A DNA stretch of 64,000 bases from Peribolospora baueri (GCA_029717555.1 JAMDHS010000003.1:124001-188000); one strand, 5' to 3'; positions 43,548-56,057 are shown, counted from the stretch's first letter. The notes: generated by a model from the letters alone, not told the origin. Numbers and translations: made by a program.

Positions 43548-46500
43548 TCAGACGGCTATCGTCCCCTCGCGCCTCTCGCGCATGCCTTGGTCGCCGACAT
43601 CGTCGTCGTCGTCCAGGACGTAATGCTCGCCAGCCTCGAAGAGCGTCTCGTCCGCCTGCGCGTGAGCGGCATCGGCAGCGCCGGAACCGCGGGCGGAGGC
43701 GGAGGAGGCGCCGCGGACGGGCCGGTGGAGCGAAGCGGCACGATGACGGACGGCGGCGGCCTCCTCCTCGGCTTCGGCGCTCATGTGCGCCCGGCGGGTC
43801 ATGTAGCCCTTGATGGCGAGGAGGATGAAGATCCAGCAGAAGACGACGGAGACGACGGCGACGGTCACGTTGAGCGTGGCCATGAGGTCGTCTGAATTCG
43901 TAAAGCGAACAAGCGGAGAAAATGAGCGAGCGAACGCGTGCGGACGGCAGAGGATGACAGACACTCACCATATCCGCTGCGCATGGAGGCAAACGTGATC
44001 TGCTCCACGCTGAGCATGAACACGAGTCCGCCGCCGGTGAGACCAAACGCGGCAAGGACCTCGGTGGGCGGGCGAGAAGGAAGAACAGAAGTGGGGGGGC
44101 GGAGCCAGAGGAAGAAGTAGGTCATGCACCGGAAAACGCCAAAGCCGCCGAGGAGCATGCCCCAGAGCTTGTGAACCTCGACGGCGTATTGATAATCTTG
44201 GCTGGAGGGACGCGAGGGGAGGAAGGGACAGATATCAATAGGGGGCGCCCATGGCCGACGAGGACTACCAACACAGGACAACTCACTGATGCGCGCTCAT
44301 GGCGATGCCGGTGACGCCGACGACGATGGCAGGGAACGGGTTAAAGCTGCCAGAGTAGCTGGGCGGCTGCTTCTGGGCGTCGACGATGCCGCTCTGCTGC
44401 TCCGCCTCGGAGGCGGTCGACGGAAGCCGGCGAGCTGGCACGGCGCTCGGGTGGCGGAGGGCGACGGGCCAGGCGAGGAGGTTGCGGATGGCGCGCGTCT
44501 CGAGGAGGAGACCCATCAGGCCGGCCCACCAGAACATGACGGCGATGCTGATGTGCTGCACCTCTTTGACGGTGTACGCGCTGCCCGGCTGGGCGCCGAA
44601 GCGCTCCATCCACGTGTTCGTCGCGCCGTAGAGGAAGATGAAAAAGCACTCGACCCACTCTGCGCTGGGCGCCTGGGCGCGCCATCCGCCCTCGGTGTGC
44701 GATGGACGCTTGTTCCACGCCCATCCGAGCTCGGCCCAGCAGCCGAGGTAGCGGCCAAAGGTGAGGATTCCATAGCCGAAGAAGATGCCGCCCTTGATAC
44801 CGTGGGCGAGGCACGAGTTGGTCCAGCTGCCGCGGCAGAAGCCGGCGTAATCGCTGATGCCGGTCGCGGCGGCGACGAAGCCGAGGACGACGAGGAGGCG
44901 GGTGAGGAAGATGTGAGTGAACTTGAGCGTTGTCGAGACGCGCTTGTGGAGCGGCGATGCTGACTTTGTGCCAGCGCGAGGGTGGTGACGACGGAGGGGC
45001 GGCGAACGAGTGCGAGAGCCGGCACCGGCACCACCAAAGGCGGTCGTCGGCGTATGGACGAGCGTGGTGGCGGCGCTCAGCGGCGGGCTGTGCGTCGCCG
45101 CCGGGCTGCAGGTACCGGGGCTGGTGGAGATGCGAAGGGGGGTGCGATGATGACCGTCGGGGGAGAACGCGTTGCTGTCCTTCTTCGAGTGCCTCCACGC
45201 CTTGATGCGGGAGAAGCTGGATCGCGCGAGCGTCGCGTCGTCGTTCTCATGGAGGGTGTGGTCGGATCCGTCGGAACGATCGTGGGAGGGCGGGTCGGGC
45301 GAAAAATGGACGCTGTGCTCGCGGGTGTGAGGGCGACGACGCTGGGCGTCCGGGGCCGGGGCGCGGGTGGCAGAGGAGTCGGAGTAGGAAGCCGAGTCGA
45401 GGAGGTCCTCGACGCTGACGTGCGCGGGAGAGGGGTCGACGGCGTTGTCATGGGCATCGCGACGGGACGCGGGCGCGTCATCGACGACGAGCTTCTCGTC
45501 GTCAATCTCCTCGGCGTCGCCGGCGTCGGCCAAGAGCTCTTCCTCGTCCAAGCTGGCGTACGCGGACGCAGAGGCAGAGGCGTCGAGCCGGAGCGAGTCG
45601 CCGCGGAGACCTCGACGAAGGCGCTGCCAGACGGTCTCGCCCTGGCGGCCCTTGGTGGCCTTCCACCAGCGAAGGGTTCGGAGGACGGCCTGTAGAGCGT
45701 CGTAGCCGGTGCAGCCGAGGCCGAGCCAGAAGGTGAACCAGCCGAGTTTGGTGTGGAAGGCGCTGGGGTAAAGGTCCGGGGTGAGACCGCGGTAGGTGGC
45801 GGCGAGGAGGGAGGAGATGAAGGTGAGGGCGAGGAAGAGGAGGGAGCATGGGAGGGAGAGGGCGGAGTGGGCGATGCGAAGCATGATGCCTGGCAGGGAC
45901 GGTGGTGGGAAATGAATGGGTGAGCAAGCAAGACAATGGCCGTCGTCGTCGAATCCACGTCGTTCGCTCACCGAGGGGGAGGACGACAAAGTAGGCGAGC
46001 ATCATGCCGAGGACGTGGGCGACCATGAGGCCGGCATGGCCGCCGGTGGACCTGTGTCGGTCGATGAACTGAGCCCACTTCCACTCGTCGGTGCCTTCTT
46101 TGACGTCGCCTCCGTCGGCGGATTGGTAGACTTGCGGGAAGGAGGCGGGGAGGTCGGCGAGGCCGTAAGCAAAGTCGTACTCGAGGTAAGAGAGAGGCGT
46201 GGGTCCGTGCCAGTAGAGGATGCTGTCCTCGTCCAGCTCGAACTTGGGGGCCTCGTGAGAGTGGGAGTGGGAGTGGGAGTGTCCGCCGCCGCCGTGGCCT
46301 TGAGAAGCGGAGCTCTGGGTGTCGGGCGCTTTCGAGCTGGAGTTGTTGTCGTCGGCTTGGTCGACGATCATGTCGTGGTGGTCGTCGCCGTCGTGACCTT
46401 GATGCGAGTCGATGTGCTCCTCGGCCTGCTTCTGCCCGTCGATGTGCTCCTCCGCCTGCTCCTGCTCCTCGTCGCCGTGATCGCCATGCCGGACCGCGAT

Positions 46501-46623
46501 AGGGAGGGGCTGGCTTGCGGGCGAAGCGAAGCCGTCGATGGAGGAGAGGGACGAAGCGGCGACGGGCGCTGGGAGGCGGGCGGCGGAGGCGAGGAGGAGT
46601 GCGAGGAGGAGTGCGAAGCGCAT
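43548..46623 (-). CDS. YTP1: Ytp1-like multi-pass membrane protein
   Basis: Fungal membrane protein of the Ytp1 family; the yeast member has no known reaction. Exons in transcript order: 45972-46623, 44287-45889, 43969-44201 and 43548-43891 (943 aa). A signal peptide (MRFALLLALLLASAARLPA) precedes a Glu/Asp/His-rich luminal stretch with four HS dipeptides in a row near 46258-46285. GGHAGLMVAHVLGMMLAYF is the first core helix (DUF2427-type half). TKLGWFTFWLGLGCTGYDAL follows. After a 270-residue charged insert the Ytp1 half starts: VVLGFVAAATGISDYAGFC, GIKGGIFFGYGILTFGRYLG, GATNTWMERFG and VQHISIAVMFWWAGL. VHKLWGMLLGGFGVFR and ITFASMRSGYGDDLMATLNV continue it. The acidic C-terminus faces the cytosol by inference. 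Confidence 0.9.
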
Positions 46624-47047
46624 GGCGGACGTCGACGTTGAGGAAGGCGATGGGGGCCTAGTGCGGCGGTGAAAGCGAGCTGTGTGTATGCTCATGGACG
46701 GCGGTGGTGGTGGTAGTGGTGGTTGTCGTCGTCACCGTCAGGGATGTGGGTATGAGCTTGTGCGAGATAGATGATCGGCTGAGAAGGGGATGGAAGGAGA
46801 GAGAGGAGGCGGGACAGGAACGGAAGGGAAGGGATGGCCGGGGGTGGAGGGAAAAGGAAAAGAGAAAATGTCGCCGGCGGTCGGAATGAAGAGAGAGGGC
46901 GGGCGTGGAAGCGGAAGGGGCGTGCGGATAGCGAGAGAGAGAGAGAGAGAGCGAGTGTTGTGATGTGATGTGAGTATAGCGAGCGGCCAGTCGGGTCCGT
47001 CCGTCTCTATGTCTCGCTGACTGTCCGTCCCGTACACCTCCACCCGG

Positions 47048-47072
47048 CTGGCCTGGCCTGGCCTGGCCTGGC
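47048..47072. repeat. Pentanucleotide repeat (TGGCC)n
   Basis: Four to five tandem TGGCC units, intergenic upstream of YTP1. Confidence 0.92.
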
Positions 47073-48134
47073 ACCGTGAGAGCATGCATGTATGGAGAGC
47101 ATGATGTGTATATGTGTTCGTCCTCGTGCTCGCGTGTGCGTCCGACCCATGTCTCGTCCGCGCTGGCACAGATACATACATTCATACATTCATACATACA
47201 TTCGTGCTACCTGAGTACGTGTCTGACGTCGCGGTCCGTGCTGCGAATCAGATAGGACGACGACAACGAGTCGACATGGTGGTGGTCGTCGTCGCCGTCC
47301 CTCTCCCCACCTAGACGCAGGCACTCGCTTCTGTCGTCTCGCCAGGGCACACCAAGGGACGAGGACGAGGTGGACTACCAAGACCAAGGAAGGGAGCAAG
47401 ACCAAGACCAAGATCAAGACCAAGACCAAGACGGAAGACGAAAGACCGAGGCGGCTAATAAGAAAAGCGAAACCAATTGGGACCGTGCGCGCGTCGATCG
47501 CCTGCGAGCCAGGTTAAAAAAAGCCTCCGCCCGCGCGGCAGCCGTGAGCCGTGAGCCGAAGGGGAAGGGGAGGGGCACGGACTGACGGACTGGATGGACT
47601 ACGGCGTTTGAGTCATAACGGTGACGAGAGCGGTTACCGACGGCAAGGCGACGACGACACCGTCTGGACATTCGGCGCCGTCGCCGACGACGACGACTCA
47701 AGACGACTTACTCTACCGTCACTTACGTAAGTCAGTCGGTCGACGCGGACACCGCAGAGAACAGAACAGGCGCTTCGCTTCTTTCGCACTAATGGATGGT
47801 TTCTTTCTCCCTTTCCGTGTCTCTTCGTAGTTTTTTTCGATAACGGGAGAGCCAAAAAAACGGTCGCCCGCACGTTCCACCACTTGTCCTTCCCGTCCAC
47901 CGCCGAGCCTCCATCCACCCACCCACTCACCTATCCATACCTCCTCCCTCTTCCCGCCGGCGCGCACGGGCGCAATGCCGGATGCAGACCGACCGACGAC
48001 CCACGGCCCGGATTCGATCGGTCGATCGTCGATCGGATTCCGTCGGCCGAGACCGGCGAACGGGCGGGTCGGGTCGGCCGGAGGGTCGTCCAAGCGAGCG
48101 AGGGAGAATGAAAACATGCGTGTACACTCCACTA

Positions 48135-48188
48135 CCTACACTACACTACACTACACTACACTACACTACACTCCACTCCACTCCACTC
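48135..48188. repeat. Compound pentanucleotide repeat (CTACA)n-(CTCCA)n
   Basis: About seven CTACA units pass into about four CTCCA units, intergenic. Confidence 0.93.
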
Positions 48189-48950
48189 CTTCGTCCTTTC
48201 AGCCACGTCTAGATGGATGGCTGTTGGCTGTCCACCTCGCCGTCGCGCTCGTCTCGCTCGGCAACGCGCTGACCCATCCATCATCCATCTGTCCTCCCAC
48301 CTTTCCTCCCTCGGGGCGATCGATGTACCTGCATGGACGACGCCGGTACGGCGACGCGTCGTCGACCCGTAGCCGTAGCCGTAGCCTACCCGGTGCGACC
48401 GCTCTTTCTTTCTTCCACTCACCTTCCCTTCCTTTTTTTTCTTCCTTTTGTTTTCTTTTTTTGTTTTTCTTCCTTCCTCGCTCGCTCGCCATCCCATCGA
48501 TCGATCGATCGACGCGCCAAGCCAAGCCGACCCACCCACCCACCGACGGTACGCACCGCTTGCAATCGATGACCCATCACCGTCATCGTCATCGTCATCC
48601 GCCGGTCCGCTCCGCCGGTCCGCTCCGTCCGATCGGCGCTTCCTTTCTTCCTTCCTTCCGTCTTTCTTCCTCGTGCTCCCTACCTCCCTACCGAGACATG
48701 TGTACCCATACTTGCGTTCTACTCCAGCAGTACTGGGCATCGGATCGGGTATAGACACGCACACGAGACCAGACTACGCCGACCACAACCGATAACACCG
48801 CGCGCCATGTGGTATCGTTGCGAACGAGAGATATAGATAGATGATTGATGACGGCTTTCGGCTCGTTTAGCGACTTGGTTTCGTCGGACGGCGGCCAAAG
48901 TAGGCAGACCCAGCTCGACCGGCCAGCCAACTTGAAAATACAAAACCCTT

Positions 48951-51900
48951 TCAAGCATTCACTCCAAACGCACCAGGGCGGGCCATAAGACCCTTGCTAA
49001 ACGCGTTGGCTACCGTCTCGAAACCGTCTTCGCTCTCCGCCACCTCTTGGAGAAATAGGTCGTGCTGGTCTGCCAGCGCTTCGTTCGTTCGTCGGATTTC
49101 TCGGATGACGCCGTGCGCGCGAGCGCAATTTGGGCACTGTCCAGATTAAATAAAATAGCGACAAGGACGGGTTAGCTTTTTCGCCAGTCCACACCACACC
49201 CACACCCCTCTCTCTCCCCTCTGCGCACCTCCGTCTCACTGTCCGCCAAACAGCGCCGATGATAGCTGTGCCGACACATAAAGTGCACGCTCGGCAGGTC
49301 CAGCTGTCCGCCACACGCCGAGCACTTCGTGACTTGAAACACGCGCGGCGTGTTGGGATCTGACAGCTCTGCCACCTCCCGTAGCTTTTTTGCCGTCTCC
49401 GTGCGGTATGAGTCGATGAGGTGTCGATCCTGCGAACGAGGGGCGACGAAGCGAGTCGGGAATGAATGAAATGCAACCCGAAAGAACACGACCACCGACA
49501 ACCTACCCCTTCGATCTCTCTCTGCTCCCCTTCAATCTCCCGCCGCAGGTAATCGCGCACGAGCCCCACGCTCGCATAGCCCGACCGAGCGAGCATCTGG
49601 ACCACCTCGAGCGGGCTCATGATACCCTCCCGCTCGATCGTCGCCAGAATGTCCGCCATGTCCGTCGAGTGCGTCGAGAGCAGACTCGGCGATGATACGA
49701 GGTACGATAGCACCGTCCCGTACAGGTGCGGGTTCGCCGGCCCATACACCCGCAGCGCTGCCATCACACGCGCCGACCCTGGATGCCCTGGAGCGCTTTC
49801 TCGTGGCGCGCCGCCCTTCTTCTCGTCGGTGACGACGACGCCGACGTCGTCTCCGCCATCGCCTTGCTCGCCGCCCCATTCCATCCACAACCGTACCACG
49901 TCCTCGTACATGCCCAGTCGCTCGTAGAGATAGACCGTGCCGTCGACAAAGCCCTCCATGGAGCACAGCAAGAGCGCATGATGGACGTTATAAGGCAGCG
50001 TCTCGTGCTGTGTCAGCAGCCGGAACGCCTTGGATCGAAGCGCACTTCGACGTTCCGGAGCAGACGGATGAGGCCAAGTCGTCGACGACGACGAAGGCGA
50101 CGGCGGAGAAGGACGGGAGAGGAAAAGGTAGAGCTCCAATAGCGTGTTCCACACGCTTCGCTGATCCCCCTTCTCCGCGTCGTCGTAATCTTCTTCAAAC
50201 TGGCCGCCGCCCAGCTCGAGCTGCAGCTTCTCCATCTCCTCGTCCAACCCATCCGCAATTTCCGTGCTCGCTTTACGCATCGGCGGTCGCGTCGGCAAAG
50301 ACTCTTGCGCCACCGCTTGACCCCACCTCCGCCGAGCGATTTCCTCAAGGAAGCCCATCAACTGATGCGGGTGGTGGACAAAGTGGGCAAAAAAGATGCG
50401 AGGCGAAGGGATTCGGTAGGCAGGTTTCGCCTCCACGGCGGCCGAGTCGCCGAGACCGCCACCACGACCGTTCGTCTCCGTAGATCCTCCCCCGCTCATC
50501 ATCGTCGGGCTGCTTTCACCTTTCGACGTGCTTTGAACCGGTGGCTGACTTCGCTCCTTCCCTGTCCCAGAGCTGCTGCTCACCTCCATCTTCTCCCCCC
50601 CCGTGCCATCGCCTCCGGACAGCTGTGGCTTGCTAGGCTCGGCCTTGCTCGCCGTCGTCGCCTTGCCGTAGCCGCCCACCTGCAGGTAGCTGAGGTAGCC
50701 CGCAGACGGCAAGCGCGCGGCCTCTTGTTTCTTAGCCGCCGCCGCCGCTTCGCGCTCTTCAGGCGATGGCCACGGGACCGGAGAAAAGTTCCCTGAGCAC
50801 AGATCTATCAGCACGTTCGTCGTCTCCACTGGCAAGTGAGACAGGATCGCCTTTCCGTGCTTGAGCAGGATCCTTTCAGCCTGATTTCGCGACGAGCATC
50901 AAGGCGAACCCGGTCAGGGAGACAGGGAAGAAGAGAGAAAGCGAAGGGAAACAGCGACTCACCACCTCAGCATCCATACTCTTCACATAGCCAAGCGCGT
51001 CAGCCCAATCACCCACGTCCTCGACTTGTATCCTGACATACTCGTCATGCTCGCCATACCTCCTTGCGAGGTAGCTCGCGTGAGAATAGTAGCCGGATTG
51101 TCGGCAGACGCGCATTGCCGTCTCGAGGTCGAACGGGAGCTCTTCTTCCTCCTCCGTCGTCCCCGTCTCGTCCGCTCCCTCGGCCGACGCCTGACCGCCC
51201 TGCTTTCTGCGAACACCGTGGCCATCGGCCACTGCGGCTGATGCTGTGGACGGAGAGGCAGAAACCGCATGGGGAGTTTTGATGAAGCGATCCAAGCTTT
51301 GTACGTCTTTGAGCTTCGTGAAGCAATTGAGCAGGAGCGTCGTGTGGTCGCTATTGGCCATGCCGTGCGCGTGAAGGGCCTGGAGGTACGAGGTGAGGTT
51401 GTGAATGCGTTGGGCATCGAGGAACTACGGGAAAAAAAACGAAAGGTTGGGGGGAGGTCAGCTGATATAGATCAGCACTTCTGGGGGCAAGCGAAGACGC
51501 CAGCAGGTTCTTGCGGCTGCTCCGACCTTACGGATGACGTAGCTAGGCTCCGTCCCGCCTTTCGTGATCGTCCTCTCAAACTTATCCACAGCGCCCTCAT
51601 AGTCGCCCTTGAGGTAAAGATGGTCGCCGTACTTGCGATATACCTCAGCCATGGCAGGCGCGTCGGCTCCGTGGCTGCGCGCCAGGCTCACAGCGAGCTG
51701 GAAGAGGTTCTTGCGATAGAGCAGCTCCAGCTTTTGCGAGATAGGTTTTTCCGTCAGTCGAGTGAGCTGTCGTGACCGCAATACGTAGCGTAATCCTGAT
51801 GAGCACATTGAATCGCCGCATCATGATGGGAAGCTTTTCGTTTGTTCGCTCACCCCGCCGTCGTTCGTCCAAACGACCAACTCTCCCCTTCCCTCAGACC

Positions 51901-53561
51901 ACACCTCCTTTACTCCCTTCTCAAACGTGCCGCTATACGCGATCAACTTGTTGTCAAGGTCGAAAAGCGTAACCTTGCTGATATCATTCGATCCCCTGCT
52001 CCCTCCCCTCCCGGCGAAGGCGGAACCAGAATTCATGGGCGAGCCCTTCGTGGGACTACCAAACTTGGTCGGACTGCCAGCGCCAACCTTGGTTGGACTG
52101 CTACTCAAGCTAGAGGTGGAGGCGTTCGCGGCGGGAGCGCGTCCGCTCACGTAGTTTCGCACCGTAGCGCTGGCGCTAGCCGCGGACGGGAGGAAGGGAG
52201 GGCTGACGATGACGAGGTGAGCGGGAGCAGCGAGCGCTACGGAGCTCTTGGGGCCCTCGTAAGCGTAGCAAGCCTCGCGGCCCTCGGCGCCGTAGACGTA
52301 GATAGCCTCCGAGCGAGCTGCGACCATGCGAGGCGCGCCGATGTCGTGTGGCGAGGTGACTTTTTGGGCACCAACATCCTTCCCTGATGGCAGGTCCGGC
52401 GAGAGCATCGCCGCCGGAGGGGCCATGGTTGCGCAGCCAAGACCGCAGCCAACTTCGTCTACGACCTTCGCGGCAGAACCCGAGCCCTTTCCGGTGACGA
52501 TGTAAGAGAGTACCCGCGAAGTGGTAACGATGAGCAGCGTACAACCTGACGCGGCGGGGGTGCCCTGTGCTCCCCGACTTTTGTCACTTCCGCCAACTCC
52601 ACCTCCGCCCGCGTCCCCCTTTCGACCTCCTCCGGTCTTTCCCTTGCCGTCTAATGGCTCTCGAAATCCCAATCCGGTGATAGGTTCCCCCTCACCTCCC
52701 TCGTGTACGACCTTGAACTTGGGTAACGGCGTCGCGGGTGAGCTGCTAGCCGCTAGAGCCTGGTCGAGATGTCGTAAAATGAGGACGCTCCCGTCAGCAA
52801 GGCCGATGGCAAGGTGGGAGAGGGAAGGGGCAAGAGCGAGTGTTGTGATGGGATGGGGCCGATTGCTGCGCTGTATCTGGGACATGCGCAGAAGCAAAGG
52901 TGCCCCCGACTCGTCCTTGCGTCTGAGGTCCCAAATCTTCAGTATGGGGTAACGGGAGGCTTCCTCTTCCTGGAAAAGTAAATCAATGCAAGTCAAATTT
53001 CGTCCAGCCATCATGAGCGTGGAACAAAGCCGACCGTAAAGGGAAAGAAAGCCAACGGGTGATCGAACACTTACGCCAAGAGTGACGAGTGCCCTCCTGC
53101 GACCGATAGTCATGTGCGTCACACGCCCACCCTCATATGCCCTCCAAGAACTCTCAATCTCGTAGTCTTTGTTTATCCGATGAACATTGCCGTCGATGTC
53201 CGCGAGGAGCAACGTGGAGGAAGAGGGGTGCGAGGCAACGGCGAAAATCGAGTTGGGTGTCTACACGAAAGGAAGGGTGACGGAGACGTGAGTCGCGAAA
53301 GGCGACCAAAGTCGAACACGATTGTGCATCGTAAAGAAAACAAACGTACTCGGAAGACTTTGGGAGCGCTCCCAAAGTCATTGACATCCCGGATCGGCGA
53401 TGAGTCGAAAAACTGAAATTGTCTCCACTGGGGCGAAAAGCAGAGAAGGGGTTGAGCTATCGTCTCCCCAGTCATCTATCTGCCCAATCAGCCTTCGAAC
53501 GACTAGACGAAGTACTCACAGCAGCCCCCTCCTTCCAAATGCTCCCCGCCGGCGCCGCCAT
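48951..53561 (-). CDS. VPS11: HOPS/CORVET core subunit VPS11 (PEP5), RING-H2 protein
   Basis: Shared subunit of the HOPS and CORVET tethers, needed for endosome and vacuole fusion. Exons in transcript order: 53520-53561, 53350-53427, 53075-53260, 51854-52969, 51527-51766, 50963-51424, 49507-50880, 49229-49429 and 48951-49136 (1294 aa; family members are nearer 1,000). The start [14 protein letters not shown] joins [12 protein letters not shown], the diagnostic VPS11 opening. An N-terminal propeller ([31 protein letters not shown]) is enlarged by Gly/Ser loops, one holding three SPTK motifs. Helical repeats include [36 protein letters not shown] and [14 protein letters not shown]. The RING-H2 ([20 protein letters not shown], then CPNCARAH) is completed across the last intron. 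The fifth intron uses a weak GTCGGA donor, fixed by the conserved RKFLDAQ junction. Confidence 0.94.
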
Positions 53562-53820
53562 CTTTCTTTCTTGCCTTCGAGGACGTCGAGCAGGTCTCGC
53601 TAACGACAAGCAAATAGACGACGGCACGTCCCCCTCACGCCGGCTCGGCGTCCACAACCGCCCACCAGGTGGGATGATGATCGGCGCCCATCTCCGAAAC
53701 TCTCACGGCCCCGTCGGCACATCGCGTCTGACGCGACGACGCGTAAATGAAACCAGCTCAGGATAGCACACCACCACCGTGATTGAGATCGAGAGCAGGA
53801 GGAGAGACGCAAGAGCGATT
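53562..53820. promoter_or_regulatory. Divergent promoter, VPS11 (-) / CENP-H (+)
   Basis: Only 259 bp separate the two start codons, the shortest divergent spacing in the window. No repeated motif or TATA box is evident. Confidence 0.6.
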
Positions 53821-55537
53821 ATGGCGCCCACATCCAAACCATCCTCCTCCTCCGCACCGTTCACCTCCCTCCCGCGCATCCAGTCGCTCTCCCTCACCCT
53901 CCTCCAAATCGTCCACCCGTCCACGCAGCCTCCCTCCCGTCTTCCCTCCCTCCCTCAACCTCTTCCTCACCTCCCCGCGCCGGTGCTCACACCTTTCGAG
54001 AAGAATATCCTATCTCGGCATGAGGAACGAGTCGCATCCGAGAGGGCAGAAAGGAGGGAGCGAAGGAAGGAGGTGCGGAAGTTGATGGGAGAGAAGGGAA
54101 AGAGCAGAGCTACGGATAGGGATCTGGAGAGATGGGAGAAGGACGAGTTGGAAAGGAGGAGGGAGGAGGTGGAGGAGGAGATCGCAAGGGTGAGGAGGGA
54201 TTTGGCGGTTAAGGAGGCGGCTGTAGAGAGGTGAGTAGGAGGGGCCGTTTCTCTTCCTTGTCAACTCTCATGTTCGGTCTCAATTTTTGACGCTCAAATC
54301 GGGCCTCCCTCTCGAGACACCCAATGGCGCATGAAAGTGGTGGACACGGAGTGATATCCTAATTTTCTTTCTCGCTGGAACAGTGCAAATATGTCGCACT
54401 CGGTTTTGCAGGCCCTGAATGACCCATCGAAGTGAGCTTGTCCCTGCTTTTCTTTCCGCCGTCACCTTCGTGCGCGCTCTTTTCGTCTCGCTGACGATTC
54501 AATCTCTTCAACTGGCCCTCTGTCTGTCTCCTTTCTCACTCTTTACATGCGTGGTTATTCTGCATTCTTCATCCCTTCCCACGATTTGCTTACCGGGCCA
54601 ACCTCCAGCCCGCTCCACCGACTCCTCCGAGAACGAGACGACCTGACATTCCGCTTCCTGCAACGACACAAAGAGCTCCAAAGTTTGCTCGACGAGCTGG
54701 ACAGCCTGAGGCGGAGCCTCACAAGTGAGTGAGAAGGAACAGCCTTTGTTCTGCAAGGCCATTTGGTGCTCTTTCTGCAGTGTGATTGCCAAAGCTTTTA
54801 GTAAGCGTGCTGTCGTCTAACCACCGTTGTGGCTCTTAACCTACCTCGCGCGTTCTCGATACTCCAAAACTAAGTCGCCCAAGCCCGTAACCGCACCCTC
54901 CTTCAGTCTGTTCGTTCCGCCTCCTCCGTTGCAGAAGCCAGCGTGCGAGAGGCGATGAATGACCAAGCTAAGGAAAATGTGGAGAGGTGAGCTTGTATCA
55001 CATGTATGGTGGCACTGGCACCGAGAGTGCACCCTGACCTGACTAGTTCCTCTTCATCGGTCGCCTCGTTTCTTTCCTCTGATTTCCTGCGCATGGTTTT
55101 TCGTCTTTGAATCGAATTCGACTTGGAATTTTGGTGGCACGCAGGCTCGAGTCGTCCATAGCGGAAACGAATGCGAAACGGGAGATGGTCCGGAACGTTT
55201 TGCAGGTGCGTTCGCACGCGAGGACGTCTGCTCGTCACCCTACCTTGGAGAGGCTTGGGCTGACATTCTTCCTTCTATTTTGTGCCCTCGTTTCGTTTTC
55301 GCCCCGTCTCCCTTTTACCGCCCGCGCCTGATATATTCAAACCACAACACCACCCGGCAATATTAGGGCCTTGTCCTAGCCTCAGGCGTAGCGTGGCGCG
55401 ACGACCCGGAGCTGCTGGAGCTGATGCTCCGACTAGGTGACGGAAGGGATGTGGATGAGGAGAAGTCAGATGAGGGGGAAGATTTGCGAGAGGACGTGAT
55501 GGAGGAGGTAGAGGAAGGAGGAGAAGAGGAAGGATGA
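53821..55537 (+). CDS. CENPH: Inner kinetochore protein CENP-H (Fta3/Mcm16 family)
   Basis: Constitutive centromere-associated subunit linking centromeric chromatin to the outer kinetochore. Exons 53821-54230, 54384-54431, 54609-54724, 54875-54986, 55145-55205 and 55367-55537 give 305 aa. The protein is almost wholly coiled coil after a Ser/Pro N-terminus: Glu/Arg-rich helix (ERVASERAERRERRKEV), then LHRLLRERDDLTFRFLQRHK and SVREAMNDQAKENVERLE. The CENP-H C-terminal domain is recognisable as AKREMVRNVLQGLVLASGV followed by AWRDDPELLELMLRLG, matching the GLILxSGxNWxxxP pattern of vertebrate CENP-H. An acidic tail ends it. Small exons (48, 61 nt) rest on phase and on continuity of the coil. The fourth exon's acceptor (CTAAG|TC) is the least certain. 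Confidence 0.87.
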
Positions 55538-56057
55538 TGATGGGGGATAGGGAGCGTGAGAGGATGCGAAGTTCAGGACGCGCGAGGTGGATGTCACTTT
55601 GTCTACATCATCCTCTTCGGCCGTTCCGCCGTTCATATTGTCAGATTGGCTAGTCTTTCGACCTGTCTAGACGAGCGCCGAGTCGCATTCTGAACCGTTT
55701 GCAGAATCGACGGGAGTTATTCATGAGCAGAACACACGACTGGAGAGACGAGTGAGCGACGGCATGCTACAGGCTGAACATCGGCCCGAATCTTTGGGAT
55801 TGAGCTTTTTTTATCCTTGGCCTTGCGAAGACATGCCTCACTCCTGGGACACGACACGCGCAGCGGCAAACCGGATGAAGCAGATATGTGATTCGGTGGC
55901 ACTCTACGAAGCCAGTTCATGTGACTACAAGCTGCTGCGAACAGATTCTATCCTTGCGCGACCAGTGTGTTTGAACTGCCTGTCCAGGCCGGTCGCTCCG
56001 CTGGACTTCGATTCGTAAGGGACGGAAAGAAGGCACGGAAGTCGTCCTTTCGGAAGT
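55538..56057. other. Convergent intergenic region CENP-H/ATP15
   Basis: 520 bp between facing 3' ends. An 89-codon open frame near 55752-56018 has no in-frame family signal. Nothing else seen. Confidence 0.55.

Larger units (their letters stand above)
46624..48950. promoter_or_regulatory. Longest intergenic region: YTP1 upstream / VPS11 downstream
   Basis: 2,327 bp between two minus-strand genes. It is a patchwork of simple sequence: (GA)n 46933-46950, (TGGCC)4 47048-47072, (ATAC/ATTC) runs 47172-47205, (CAAGAC)n 47397-47433, (CTACA)n-(CTCCA)n 48135-48188, pyrimidine stretches 48405-48480 and GATC runs near 48497. A 259-codon ATG ORF (47975-48754) runs through these repeats and I do not accept it as a gene. 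Otherwise I see nothing. Confidence 0.6.

Noticed and set aside
44289-44963. 225-codon plus-strand ORF rich in Glu/Asp/Arg/Ala
   Set aside because: It is antisense to conserved membrane helices of the Ytp1-like protein. GC-rich coding DNA often leaves the complementary frame open.
47975-48754. 259-codon ATG ORF on the plus strand in the largest intergenic region
   Set aside because: It reads through pentanucleotide and pyrimidine repeats, is low-complexity (Tyr-Thr-Leu-His and Phe/Ser runs) and matches no family. Open length here comes from repeats and GC content.
55752-56018. 89-codon ORF between CENP-H and ATP15
   Set aside because: It does not begin with ATG, has no recognisable domain and lies in a convergent 3' region.
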